From: Brevibacillus sp. SYP-B805
Lineage (GTDB): Bacteria; Bacillota; Bacilli; Brevibacillales; Brevibacillaceae
DNA: 64,000 bases
Assembly: GCF_011059135.1 (NCBI RefSeq)
Contig: NZ_JAALGD010000012.1
Span: 89,657 to 153,656, forward strand
Direction: 5' to 3'
Every line of letters starts with the position of its first letter. Position 1 is the first letter of the stretch. Position numbers and translations under genes: made by a program. The notes beneath the pieces were generated by a model. The model saw only the letters and a list, made by a program, of their open reading frames with translations. It was not told where the DNA came from and did not search any database. This document shows positions 54,551-64,000 of the stretch, piece after piece.

Positions 54551-54582
54551 AAAAAAACCCCCCGACTTCCTCAGTCGGGGGA
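54551..54582 (-). terminator. Terminator of gyrB (convergent)
   Basis: CCCCCGACT GAGGA AGTCGGGGG perfect stem followed by GTTTTTTT on the minus strand. Confidence 0.88.
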
Positions 54583-54612
54583 GACATTTGGTCCCATGTT
54601 TGAACCATACGA

Positions 54613-56541
<1,929 letters not shown>

Positions 56542-56832
56542 TTACGTCAACTCCTCATCTTCAGTCTGGCCAGCAGGAACATGCTCCAAGCTGTTCACAA
56601 ACTGCGCGCGCCGCTTCAGCGTGAGCGAGGATATCGGTGAACAGTAAATGGCATCCTTGGTGATCACGTACGATTTGGTCTCCTCGGCGCTGCTGTCCAC
56701 GACACGCTTCACTTTTTTCTCGTCCTCGATGAACTTCTTCGTCACCTTCGAGCTATTCACGGTCTGATGATCCAGGATGGAGATAACCTCCTTGGTGCTT
56801 ACCACGGTATCTCCGCCAATGTGAATGAACAT
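56542..56832 (-). CDS. remB: Extracellular matrix regulator RemB (YaaB)
   Basis: 96-residue DUF370-type protein. N-terminal MFIHIGGDTVVSTKEVISILD is the family signature, followed by SKVTKKFIEDEKKVKRVVD and a C-terminal SPISSLTLKRRAQF. RemB contributes to activation of biofilm matrix genes in B. subtilis, together with RemA. Three bases before gyrB's start codon, 11 bp after recF. Confidence 0.93.
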   Translation of the reverse strand: MFIHIGGDTVVSTKEVISILDHQTVNSSKVTKKFIEDEKKVKRVVDSSAEETKSYVITKDAIYCSPISSLTLKRRAQFVNSLEHVPAGQTEDEELT

Positions 56833-56843
56833 GCCCGCTCACC

Positions 56844-57968
56844 TTAACTTTCCAAGGAGATTTTCCCTTCCCGCACGTAATAACGCGATGCTTGCCGCAA
56901 TACCTGATGTTTTAATCCTTCCACTCCGGTGGTACTTACAAACGTTTGTACCTTGTTTTGTATCGTCTCCAATAGCAGGGTCTGCCGGTGTTCATCCAAT
57001 TCAGACAATACGTCGTCCAGCAGAAGAACGGGATACTCTCCCACTTCTTCCTTGATCAGCTCAATTTCGGCCAATTTGAGCGAAAGCGCGCTTGTTCGCT
57101 GCTGTCCCTGGGAACCGTACGTCTGGACATCCATGTTGTTGATCCGCAGGGAAAAATCGTCCCGGTGCGGCCCGATCAGGGTACTGCCCCGCTGCTTCTC
57201 CCGCTCAAACATCTCTTCGTAGGCCGCCAGCATCGCCTCCTGGGCCTGGGCGGCTTCCATCCCGGCGGTGACGGGGGAAGAATTTTCGTAATGAAGGGAA
57301 AGCGTTTCCTTGCCGTCGGTAATGCCGGAATGGATCTCGCGGGCCCACGCTTCCAGCTTGCCTAAAAACTCAAAGCGCTTCTTCAACAATTTTACCGCTA
57401 AATCGGCCAGTTGGGTATTCCAAATTGAGAGCATGGCCTCATCATGCGGCTGTCCCTTCTTCATGGCCATGTCTTTCAGCAGCTGATTTTTTTGCGCCAG
57501 CACCCGGTTGTAGCTGCTTAAATAATAGAGATAGGTGGGAGATACCTGCCCGATCTCCATGTCGATAAAGCGCCGCCGCTGAGCCGGCGCCCCCTTGACG
57601 ATCGCCAGGTCTTCCGGCGCAAACATGACCACGTTCAACGCCCCGATATATTCGCTCAGTTTCGACTGTTCAATGCCGTTAATCTTTGCCCGTTTTCCTT
57701 TCGACGTCAACTGGATCTCCAAACGAACAGATCCGTAGCGACGCTCCACTTCGCTACGGATGGTGGCATAATCAGCATTCCAGGCGATCAGTTCCTTGTC
57801 CCTGGCCGTCCGGTGGGATTTGGCCAGAGCAAGCACGTAGATCGATTCCAGGACATTTGTCTTGCCCTGCGCATTGTTCCCGATAAACAGGTGGATCGGG
57901 CCGTCAAAGCGCAGGGAGAGTTCCTCGTAATTCCGATAATGTGTCAGCGTTAAGTCCCGCAGATTCAA
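56844..57968 (-). CDS. recF: DNA replication and repair protein RecF
   Basis: SMC-like ATPase that with RecO and RecR promotes RecA loading at gaps. 374 residues; Walker [15 protein letters not shown] near residue 31, signature [13 protein letters not shown] and [18 protein letters not shown], Walker [13 protein letters not shown]. Standard operon position after yaaA. Confidence 0.97.
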   Translation of the reverse strand: MNLRDLTLTHYRNYEELSLRFDGPIHLFIGNNAQGKTNVLESIYVLALAKSHRTARDKELIAWNADYATIRSEVERRYGSVRLEIQLTSKGKRAKINGIEQSKLSEYIGALNVVMFAPEDLAIVKGAPAQRRRFIDMEIGQVSPTYLYYLSSYNRVLAQKNQLLKDMAMKKGQPHDEAMLSIWNTQLADLAVKLLKKRFEFLGKLEAWAREIHSGITDGKETLSLHYENSSPVTAGMEAAQAQEAMLAAYEEMFEREKQRGSTLIGPHRDDFSLRINNMDVQTYGSQGQQRTSALSLKLAEIELIKEEVGEYPVLLLDDVLSELDEHRQTLLLETIQNKVQTFVSTTGVEGLKHQVLRQASRYYVREGKISLES

Positions 57969-57983
57969 GCGCTCGTGCTCCTC

Positions 57984-58202
57984 TCAGCCACGGGTAATCT
58001 TGTACAACCCATGCCCTTCGATCTCCACGACATCCTCGGGATACAGCTTGCGGCCGCGCCGATTCTCCCTCTCGCCGTTTACCTTGATCGGCACCTCGGC
58101 GAGAAATGCTTTGGCCATGCCGCCCGTATCGATCACATCGGCCAGTTTTAAAAATTGTCCGAGCGCAATATACTCGGTTCGAATCGGCACCGTTCTGTTC
58201 AT
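57984..58202 (-). CDS. yaaA: S4 domain protein YaaA
   Basis: 72-residue single S4-type RNA-binding domain, GQFLKLADVIDTGGMAKAFLAEVPIKVNGE and RRGRKLYPEDVVEIEG. Members (YaaA/RlbA) have been linked to the ribosome, but the role is not settled. ATG start with AAAGGAG eight bases upstream. Lies between dnaN and recF as in nearly all Firmicutes. Confidence 0.92.
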   Translation of the reverse strand: MNRTVPIRTEYIALGQFLKLADVIDTGGMAKAFLAEVPIKVNGERENRRGRKLYPEDVVEIEGHGLYKITRG

Positions 58203-58275
58203 GAAACAAACTCCTTTCCAGCCGGCAGATAAGTACCGGGCCCCGCTCCACGATAGTGTCAGCTTGCGCCGAGCA

Positions 58276-59415
58276 TCAATACGTGCGTACAGGCAGAATC
58301 AGGTGCAGCATCCAGTCATGGTCGGTCGGACGCAGCACAAACGGGCTCATGGGCCCGGAGAAGCTGGCACGAATCTCCGTGCTGTCGATGGAACGCAGCG
58401 CATCCATCATGTATTTGGCATTGAACGAGATTTTGAGCTCTTCCCCGTCGGTTGATGTCGGCGCAACGATTTCGGTGACACGACCGATCTCCGGCGCATT
58501 GGAGGTAATCTCCACATTGCCGTCCGGCAGCGTCGCCAGCCGGACCACGTTGGTTTTGCCTTCGCGGCTTAACAGCGAAGCGCGTTCGATCGCCTGCAGG
58601 AATTCCTTGGTGTTCAGGACAATCTCCGTTTTGCTGCTTTGCGGAATGATCCTTGTCGTGTCCGGATAGGTGCCTTCCAGCAGGCGGGAGTAGAACAGGA
58701 TGTTGTTCGCCCTCACCAGGATCTGGTTGGCGGCCACGACGATATCCACCAGCGTTTGATCGTCATCCAGTATTTTTACCAATTCATTGCAGCTTTTACC
58801 CGGAACGACCACGTTATGGAACGAAAGCTCGTCCAAACATTCGACCATGGCCGTCCGGCTCGCCAACCGGTGGCTGTCGGTAGCCACGAATTTCAGTTTC
58901 CCATGCTCCAGGGACCACATGAGACCGGTCAGAATCGGCCGCATTTCCGAGGTGGACACGGCAAAGCCCGTCTGGCGAATCATGGTTTTCAACAGGTCGC
59001 TTGGCATGCTGAAAACCTTCTCTTCTTCCAGATGGGGCAGCTGCGGAAACTCGCCGGGATTCATCCCGTTGATGGTAAATTCGGCCTGACCGGAGCGGAT
59101 ATGGGTAACCAGCCTGTCGTCCACCTGCATATGGATCTCATTGCCGGGCAGCTTCCGCACGATTTCGCTGAAGATCCGGGCAGTCAGGACGATGCTTCCC
59201 GGCTGATGGACGGTAACCCCCCATTCGCCTGCCTCTTCCAGGGGAATCTGCACTTCGATGGAAATGTCGGAATCGCTTGCCGTAAGCGTCAGCCCTTCGT
59301 CATCGGCTTTTATCTTGATCCCCGTCAAAATCGGGATGGTGGTTCGACTGGATACCGCTTTGCTGACATGAGAGACAGCGTTGGATAATTTTTCACGTTG
59401 CACCGTGACTTGCAT
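58276..59415 (-). CDS. dnaN: DNA polymerase III beta subunit (sliding clamp)
   Basis: 379-residue ring-forming processivity clamp with three homologous domains. Begins MQVTVQREKLSNAVSHVSKAVSSRTTIPILTGIKI and ends with YMLPVRTY-type MLHLILPVRTY. ATG start with GGGAGGG eight bases upstream. Between dnaA and yaaA; target of YabA, also encoded here. Confidence 0.98.
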   Translation of the reverse strand: MQVTVQREKLSNAVSHVSKAVSSRTTIPILTGIKIKADDEGLTLTASDSDISIEVQIPLEEAGEWGVTVHQPGSIVLTARIFSEIVRKLPGNEIHMQVDDRLVTHIRSGQAEFTINGMNPGEFPQLPHLEEEKVFSMPSDLLKTMIRQTGFAVSTSEMRPILTGLMWSLEHGKLKFVATDSHRLASRTAMVECLDELSFHNVVVPGKSCNELVKILDDDQTLVDIVVAANQILVRANNILFYSRLLEGTYPDTTRIIPQSSKTEIVLNTKEFLQAIERASLLSREGKTNVVRLATLPDGNVEITSNAPEIGRVTEIVAPTSTDGEELKISFNAKYMMDALRSIDSTEIRASFSGPMSPFVLRPTDHDWMLHLILPVRTY

Positions 59416-59533
59416 GGGGTGAGCCCTCCCTTTGTTGGACAAAATGACCTCGGCATAGCGGCCGTCCTTGCCGCATATCTATATACTTTGGATAAATCTT
59501 TGAAAACAGCATTAGTAATAAGGGCTGTGCATT

Positions 59534-59542
59534 TGTGGATAA
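59534..59542 (-). promoter_or_regulatory. DnaA box between dnaA and dnaN
   Basis: Perfect TTATCCACA on the minus strand, with near-matches around it (TTTGGATAA at 59485, TTGTCCGCA, TTGTTCACA). Forms the second, dnaA-dnaN-side part of a bipartite origin as in B. subtilis. Confidence 0.75.
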
Positions 59543-59560
59543 CCTTGTCCGCAAACGTAA

Positions 59561-59606
59561 AAGAGAGCCTATACACATGTGGGTAAAGTGTGTATAGGCT
59601 TTTTAT
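59561..59606. terminator. Terminator/attenuator hairpin between dnaA and dnaN
   Basis: AGCCTATACACA ... TGTGTATAGGCT, perfect 12-bp stem, with CTCTTTT following on the minus strand and TTTTTATG on the plus strand. Confidence 0.65.
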
Positions 59607-59634
59607 GTTGTTCACAGTTGTACACAGCTTTCGC

Positions 59635-60996
59635 TTAATTGGTCGTTTTCAGCTTTTCCATGAGAGATTGAATGATGGCCTGGACTTGCGGATCCGTCGC
59701 CAATGCTCTGGAGATTTTTTCATGGGCATGGATCACCGTGGTATGGTCGCGCCCCCCGAATTCATCCCCGATCTTGGGCAGCGAGGCATCCGTCAGTTCG
59801 CGGGACAGATACATTGCAATCTGACGCGGGAAGGCGACGGACTTGGTCCGTTTTTTCGCCTTGAAATCCTCCAGCTTCAGGTTGAATGCCTCCCCTACAG
59901 CCCGCTGGATGTCAACGATGGTAATCACCCGCGGTTTGGAAGAAGGAATGATATCTTTCAGCGCTTCCGCGGCCAGCTGGGTATCGATATCGCGGTTGAT
60001 CAGCGAGGAATAGGCGACCACGCGGATCAACGCTCCTTCCAGCTCCCGGATGTTGCTGTCGATCTGGTTGGCGATGTAAACCATGACCTCATTGGGAATA
60101 TCCAGATTCTCCGCTTTCGCTTTTTTGCGCAGAATGGCAATCCGCGTCTCCAGATCGGGCGGCTGGATATCCGTGATCAGTCCCCATTCAAAGCGGGAGC
60201 GCAGGCGATCCTCCAGGGTCGGAATCTCCTTGGGCGGCCTGTCGGAGGAGATGATGATCTGCTTGCTTGCTTCATGCAGGGCATTAAAGGTATGGAAAAA
60301 CTCTTCCTGCGTCTGCTCTTTTCCTGCCAAAAACTGGATATCGTCGATCAACAGCACGTCTACGCTGCGGTATTTGTTGCGGAAATCGACCGTTTTGTTG
60401 TCGCGAATGGAGTTGATGAACTCATTGGTAAATTTCTCCGAGGAGAGGTATACCACTTTCGCGGAAGGGTTGTGCTGGATGACATAATGTCCGATCGCAT
60501 GCATCAGGTGCGTTTTTCCCAGCCCTACGCCTCCATAAATGAACAGCGGGTTGTACGCTTTGGCCGGCGCTTCCGCAACCGCCAGCGAAGCGGCATGGGC
60601 GAAACGGTTTCCGGATCCGATGACAAAGGTGTCAAACGTGTACTTGGGATTGAGGATGCTGGGCGGCTGATCATCATTGATCGGAGGCAGTGCAGGCGCT
60701 TTGGCGCGCGGGACAGGCAATTCGTCGCTGTCTGCCGCATCGGGATTTTGCGGAACGACGAATTTTACCTTCATATCTGCACCGGTGATTTCATAAAGTG
60801 TATCGGTGATCAACGGCGAATAGCGGGCTTCCAGCCAATCGCGGGCGAATTCGTTCGGCGCGACGACGATCAACGCGTCTTCTTCCAGCGTCGTTGCTTT
60901 CGTCGCTTTCAGCCACGTATCGAAACTCGGCTTGCTCAGCGATTTTTCGATCTTGGCCAGCACCTTTCGCCAAAGCTCGCTGATAGCTGCATCCAA
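59635..60996 (-). CDS. dnaA: Chromosomal replication initiator DnaA
   Basis: 453-residue AAA+ initiator. Domain I ([29 protein letters not shown]), a Pro/Ala-rich linker (residues about 90-115), Walker [17 protein letters not shown], Walker [21 protein letters not shown], sensor 2 region and C-terminal DNA-binding domain with [22 protein letters not shown] and [18 protein letters not shown] start with GGAGGG eight bases upstream. Faces away from oriC. Confidence 0.98.
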   Translation of the reverse strand: MDAAISELWRKVLAKIEKSLSKPSFDTWLKATKATTLEEDALIVVAPNEFARDWLEARYSPLITDTLYEITGADMKVKFVVPQNPDAADSDELPVPRAKAPALPPINDDQPPSILNPKYTFDTFVIGSGNRFAHAASLAVAEAPAKAYNPLFIYGGVGLGKTHLMHAIGHYVIQHNPSAKVVYLSSEKFTNEFINSIRDNKTVDFRNKYRSVDVLLIDDIQFLAGKEQTQEEFFHTFNALHEASKQIIISSDRPPKEIPTLEDRLRSRFEWGLITDIQPPDLETRIAILRKKAKAENLDIPNEVMVYIANQIDSNIRELEGALIRVVAYSSLINRDIDTQLAAEALKDIIPSSKPRVITIVDIQRAVGEAFNLKLEDFKAKKRTKSVAFPRQIAMYLSRELTDASLPKIGDEFGGRDHTTVIHAHEKISRALATDPQVQAIIQSLMEKLKTTN

Positions 60997-61156
60997 GCAA
61001 AATCCCTCCTCTCTATCAAGGTATTATCGCTGGTGGACACAACGATCGCGCGTTCAGGAAATAAACAAGCTGATTCACAAGCATTGTGGATATGTAAGGG
61101 AGAATAAACCGAATTTTGTCGATAAATCAGCCATAAAGACGAAAAAAAGAAGACGG

Positions 61157-61440
61157 TTATCCGCACCGCTGTGAATAAAATGATTCACATGATGCGAGAT
61201 CTGTCCACAATTTTATCCACATCTTGTGGAAAAACAAAACCGGTCTTGTACGTTATTCACGGTTGAAAACAAAAACATCATAGCAGATAAAATGAGTGAT
61301 ATCAATGGTTTTTTAACACTTATCCACAAACACAATCACTTGTGTCCAAAAACTATTCACACCCCCATATTTTGTGTACAAATTGTCGATAACCTTGTCG
61401 GATATTGGGGGTGTGGACAATTGAATATCCACAGTCACGG
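61157..61440. other. Replication origin oriC (rpmH-dnaA side)
   Basis: AT-rich gap between dnaA and rpmH packed with DnaA boxes. Perfect TTATNCACA sites: 61178-61170 (minus strand), 61213-61221 and 61320-61328. One-mismatch sites include TTATCCGCA (61157), TTATTCACG (61253), CTATTCACA (61353) and ATATCCACA (61425). The flanking region 61021-61140 holds further weak sites. This is the main box cluster, matching the position of the incA/incB part of the B. subtilis origin. Confidence 0.9.
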
Positions 61441-61491
61441 GAAATAATTTGTTGGGGATATTTTGGCGGTTCCGTTCGCAGAGGGGCAACC

Positions 61492-61520
61492 TTGACTTTT
61501 TGCGTGGATCTTCTTATAAT
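61492..61520 (+). promoter_or_regulatory. Sigma-A promoter of rpmH
   Basis: TTGACT (61492-61497), 17-bp spacer, TATAAT (61515-61520). Confidence 0.85.
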
Positions 61521-61557
61521 GCGAAAGAATGCCTTTTGAGGACGGAGGTGTAAGGGA

Positions 61558-61692
61558 ATGAAACCATCGTTTAATCCAAATAATCGCAAGCGCAAAAAGG
61601 ACCACGGGTTCCGCAAACGCATGAGCACGAAAAACGGCCGTAAAGTGTTGGCTGCCCGTCGTCGTAAAGGTAGAAAAGTGCTTTCTGCATAG
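61558..61692 (+). CDS. rpmH: Ribosomal protein bL34
   Basis: 44-residue basic ribosomal protein of the 50S subunit. The C-terminal two-thirds ([20 protein letters not shown] and [11 protein letters not shown]) match the near-invariant bL34 sequence; the N-terminus reads [14 protein letters not shown], with Pro-Ser-Phe-Asn in place of the usual Arg-Thr-Tyr-Gln. ATG start with GGAGG ten bases upstream. First gene of the rightward rpmH-rnpA-yidD-yidC-jag cluster. Confidence 0.96.
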   Translation: MKPSFNPNNRKRKKDHGFRKRMSTKNGRKVLAARRRKGRKVLSA

Positions 61693-61716
61693 GCCACATG
61701 ATGCGTGGCCTTTTTT
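61692..61716 (+). terminator. Terminator after rpmH
   Basis: GGCCAC ATGATGC GTGGCC stem followed by TTTTTT. rnpA is probably read by partial readthrough or from its own TATAAT at 61820-61825. Confidence 0.8.
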
Positions 61717-61848
61717 CATACATAGCGGCAGGAACCTGTTTTGACTGTTTGTTGAAAGATGTAGGAAAAAAGAGGGGGAAGAAAGGAAATACTAGGTGGA
61801 TGGCATATCCTTTTTCCACTATAATTATGATGTTAGGGGTTGTTCACC

Positions 61849-62217
61849 TTGCATCGTTCACATCGGCTGAAGAAAAATGAGCAATTTCAAGAAGTGTTTC
61901 AAAAGGGGACCTCAGCCGCCAATAAGCAGTTTGTCGTTTACGCGGTACGGCAGGAGGGACAAGCTGTTTTTCGGGCAGGCATTTCCGTCGGCAAAAAAAT
62001 TGGGAAAGCGGTTACCCGAAATCGTGTCAAACGGCTGATTCGTGAAGCGATCGCAAGCATGGAGGAGGAGATTCAAACCGGACTTGATTTGGTCATTATC
62101 GCCAGGCCCGGTTTGGAAGAGATGTCGTATGAGGAGCTGCGCGGGGCGCTGCAGCATGTGTTGAAACGGGCCAAGGTGCTAAAGCAAGCGGCTGTCCCCC
62201 GCGAAAAAAGAGGGTGA
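61849..62217 (+). CDS. rnpA: Ribonuclease P protein component
   Basis: 122-residue protein cofactor of RNase P, which matures tRNA 5' ends. Shows HRLKKNEQFQEVFQKGTSAANKQFVVY and the RNR motif VTRNRVKRLIREA. The second of two nearby TTG codons is taken as start because TTAGGGG lies nine bases before it; the first TTG overlaps that site. Confidence 0.96.
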   Translation: MHRSHRLKKNEQFQEVFQKGTSAANKQFVVYAVRQEGQAVFRAGISVGKKIGKAVTRNRVKRLIREAIASMEEEIQTGLDLVIIARPGLEEMSYEELRGALQHVLKRAKVLKQAAVPREKRG

Positions 62218-62223
62218 GTCGGG

Positions 62224-62448
62224 ATGTCCGCCATACTTGTCTGGTTGATCCGGGGCTATCAGATTTTTGTGTCTCCCTTGAAACCTCCAACTTGCCGGTT
62301 TGCTCCTACCTGTTCTCATTATGCCATTGAAGCGATCCGCCGCTTTGGAGCGGTCAAAGGAGGGTGGCTTGCCCTACGGCGCATCCTGAAGTGCCATCCG
62401 TTTCATCCGGGAGGGATCGACCCTGTTCCAGAACAGCATCAACGATGA
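62224..62448 (+). CDS. yidD: Membrane protein insertion efficiency factor YidD
   Basis: 74 residues. Starts with an amphipathic helix ([16 protein letters not shown]) and has the conserved cysteines and motif [39 protein letters not shown]. Assists YidC-dependent insertion; lies between rnpA and yidC in the standard order. ATG start six bases after rnpA's stop. Confidence 0.96.
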   Translation: MSAILVWLIRGYQIFVSPLKPPTCRFAPTCSHYAIEAIRRFGAVKGGWLALRRILKCHPFHPGGIDPVPEQHQR

Positions 62449-62474
62449 ATTTATGAGTAAGGAGGATTTTCCCC

Positions 62475-63236
62475 TTGAATAAACGTATTCTTGCTATCCT
62501 TTGTCTATCTTTCCTGGTATTGGTCGTGTCGGGGTGCAGCAGCGCCCAGACTGCGCAGCCGATTGGGCCCGATTCGACCGGAATCTGGGACAGGTACTTC
62601 GTTTGGCCGCTGTCCTGGCTGATTAAAGAAAGCGCGGCGGTGCTTGGCGGCAGCTATGGCCTGGGTATCCTGGTTGCCACGATTATCATCCGTTTGCTGG
62701 TGCTGCCATTGATGATCAAGCAGATCAAGAGCTCCAAAGCCATGCAGGCCCTGCAGCCGGAAATGCAGAAGATTCGCGAAAAGTACAAGAATGACCCCCA
62801 GAAGGCCCAGCAGGAGACGATGGTTCTGTTCCAGAAACACAACGTGAATCCGCTTGCCGGCTGCCTGCCGATGCTGGTGCAAATGCCGATTCTGATTGCC
62901 TTCTACAACGCGATCAGCCGTACGCCGGAGATACGGGAGCATACCTTCCTCTGGCTGCAGTTGGGACAAAAAGATCCGTATTACATTTTGCCGATCATCG
63001 CAGCCATCACCACGTATCTGCAGTCCAAGATGATGGGAACGGCCACGCAGGACAACCCGCAAATGCAGATGATGCTGATCATGATGCCGCTGATGATTCT
63101 GGCGATTGGGGTTACGCTTCCTTCGGCGCTGTCGCTCTATTGGGTGTACGGGAACATCTTTACCATTGTTCAAACGTATTTTTTATACCGAGACAAAGGA
63201 AATGAGCTACGTCCTAAGGAGGGAACCGCCAAGTGA
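62475..63236 (+). CDS. yidC: Membrane protein insertase YidC/OxaA (SpoIIIJ-like)
   Basis: Insertase for membrane proteins, also needed for forespore SpoIIIA-Q function in Bacillus. 253 residues with lipoprotein signal ([16 protein letters not shown]), the hydrophilic groove and membrane segments [29 protein letters not shown] (conserved Arg), [31 protein letters not shown] and [28 protein letters not shown] start with GGAGG nine bases upstream. Stop overlaps jag's GTG. Confidence 0.96.
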   Translation: MNKRILAILCLSFLVLVVSGCSSAQTAQPIGPDSTGIWDRYFVWPLSWLIKESAAVLGGSYGLGILVATIIIRLLVLPLMIKQIKSSKAMQALQPEMQKIREKYKNDPQKAQQETMVLFQKHNVNPLAGCLPMLVQMPILIAFYNAISRTPEIREHTFLWLQLGQKDPYYILPIIAAITTYLQSKMMGTATQDNPQMQMMLIMMPLMILAIGVTLPSALSLYWVYGNIFTIVQTYFLYRDKGNELRPKEGTAK

Positions 63237-63856
63237 AAAGGGTGGTGGCCACGGCAAAAACGGTTGAGGAGGCAGTCGAGAAGGCCCTGAGAGAGCTGAA
63301 TGTCCCTCGGGAGCGCGTCACGTTTCAGGTGCTGGAGGAACCGAGCAAGGGATTGTTCGGCCTGATCGGTGCCCGCGAAGCCAAGGTGGAAGTGGAGGTA
63401 AAGCCGGATCCGGTTGACCTGGGCGGCGCGTTTCTCGCTGACGTGCTCCGGACGATGGGTGTGGAGGCGAAGGTGGAGACGAAGCGGACGGAGGATGGCG
63501 TCCTCTTCGATATCCAGGGCGGCAATCTGGGCGTGATTATCGGACGGCGCGGGCAGACGCTTGATGCACTGCAGTATCTGGTCAACGTGGTGGCCAACCG
63601 GCATGCGGAAAAGCATGTCCGGATTACGCTCGATGCGGAGAACTACCGGCTGCGCCGCAAGGAAACGCTGGAAAACCTGGCGGATCGGATCGCCAAAAAA
63701 GCGGTTCAAACGCATAAAAACGTTCGACTGGAGCCAATGTCCGCAGCCGAGCGCAAAGTGATTCACTCTTTTCTGCAAAACAGAACGGACGTCGTTACCT
63801 ACAGTGAAGGCGAGGAACCGTACCGCTATATCGTGGTTGCCCCCAAAGAGGCCTGA
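63233..63856 (+). CDS. jag: RNA-binding protein Jag/KhpB (SpoIIIJ-associated)
   Basis: 207 residues. Jag N-terminal domain ([23 protein letters not shown]...[12 protein letters not shown]), linker, KH domain ([19 protein letters not shown]) and R3H domain ([32 protein letters not shown]). RNA-binding regulator often paired with KhpA. GTG start overlapping the yidC stop by four bases, so translationally coupled. Confidence 0.96.
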   Translation: MKRVVATAKTVEEAVEKALRELNVPRERVTFQVLEEPSKGLFGLIGAREAKVEVEVKPDPVDLGGAFLADVLRTMGVEAKVETKRTEDGVLFDIQGGNLGVIIGRRGQTLDALQYLVNVVANRHAEKHVRITLDAENYRLRRKETLENLADRIAKKAVQTHKNVRLEPMSAAERKVIHSFLQNRTDVVTYSEGEEPYRYIVVAPKEA

Positions 63857-63879
63857 TCAGCAGGCCTCTTTCCTTTTTG
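63847..63879 (+). terminator. Terminator of the rnpA-jag operon
   Basis: AGAGGCCTG ... CAGGCCTCT stem overlapping the jag stop, followed by TTCCTTTTT. Confidence 0.8.
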
Positions 63880-63889
63880 TATACGAAAA

Positions 63890-64000
63890 CCCCCAGTTAG
63901 ACTGGGGGTTCGGGAAAGCTTACAGCTATGAGTAGCCATCCTTTGAACCCGGTGATAAGATGGGAGCCGGTCTGCCAACCGCTCAAACTTATCACAGGAG
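63890..64000 (+). ncRNA. Structured RNA candidate, cut by window end
   Basis: A dense set of complementary segments: CCCCCAG/CTGGGGG (63890-63908), GCTA/TAGC (63925-63936), CCATC/GATGG (63936-63940 with 63959-63963), GGGTTC/GAACCC, GAGCCGGT/ACCGCTC (63964-63984) and TGATAAG/CTTATCA (63953-63994). The helices interleave, suggesting a pseudoknot. No Shine-Dalgarno or ORF is seen. It is downstream of a terminator, where mnmE would be expected next. Could be a riboswitch leader or a mobile-element-associated RNA (HEARO/IscB omega type or IS605 end). Confidence 0.45.

Overview
This window is the chromosomal replication-origin region of a spore-forming, low-branching Firmicute. Gene order follows the Bacillus subtilis dnaA-to-metS (yabD) block almost step by step. 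The inserted genes, the AbrB with a cysteine-rich C-terminus and the GC-rich coding sequence suggest a Brevibacillus-like member of the Paenibacillaceae. The genus is inference; the order Bacillales and the sporulating lifestyle (csfB, bofA, yaaL, sporulation-type histidine kinase, abrB) are well supported. The origin lies at the right-hand end, so nearly all genes are on the minus strand, pointing leftward away from oriC. rpmH-rnpA-yidD-yidC-jag run rightward on the plus strand.

Layout from left to right. (1) 1-5.1 kb: tatD (cut by the window edge), metG with a Met T-box leader, abrB on the plus strand, rsmI, a GIY-YIG protein and yabB. (2) 5.1-10.4 kb: yabA, ricT, holB, yaaR, darA, tmk and an Orn/Lys/Arg-type decarboxylase. 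This is a compact operon mixing replication (yabA, holB, tmk), RNA processing (ricT) and c-di-AMP sensing (darA). (3) 10.4-15 kb: csfB behind a forespore-type promoter, a degenerate UDP-sugar-dehydrogenase-like protein, a membrane protein, a SurA/PrsA-like chaperone, bofA, yaaL and a CPBP protease. (4) 15-19.7 kb: recR-ebfC-dnaX, a PAS-PAS histidine kinase and a small-type SRP RNA. (5) 19.8-29.2 kb: accessory metabolism, namely a CocE-type hydrolase with an HD phosphohydrolase, then a six-gene LacI-controlled sugar operon (ribose-type ABC transporter, Gfo/Idh/MocA dehydrogenase, TIM-barrel isomerase) preceded by three copies of one operator.

(6) 29.3-38.3 kb: tRNA-Ser(CGA), a 16S pseudouridine synthase, tadA, a DinB-like protein with a perfect palindromic operator, a YkuK-type protein, a GDSL esterase, a Dph6-like ligase, tRNA-Arg(CCT), the glyoxylate bypass pair aceB-aceA and an unlisted 50-residue zinc-finger protein. 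(7) 38.3-48.7 kb: serS (T-box), a pyruvate-oxidase-like enzyme, pdxT-pdxS, dacA, guaB, divergent yaaC and a DUF4015-type glycosidase. (8) 48.9-64 kb: an HD-GYP protein, gyrA, an OYE-type flavin reductase, a c-di-AMP (ydaO-type) riboswitch controlling a 64-residue Sm-like protein, gyrB-remB-recF-yaaA-dnaN-dnaA, oriC, rpmH-rnpA-yidD-yidC-jag and the start of a structured RNA cut by the window end.

Most of the window is conserved housekeeping. The points worth a second look are the riboswitch/Sm-like pair between the two gyrase genes, a three-copy family of nested-hairpin repeats, the stand-alone CxxCxGxG mini-protein upstream of aceBA, the divergent UDP-sugar-dehydrogenase relative upstream of csfB, and the structured RNA at the right edge, which may belong to a mobile element.
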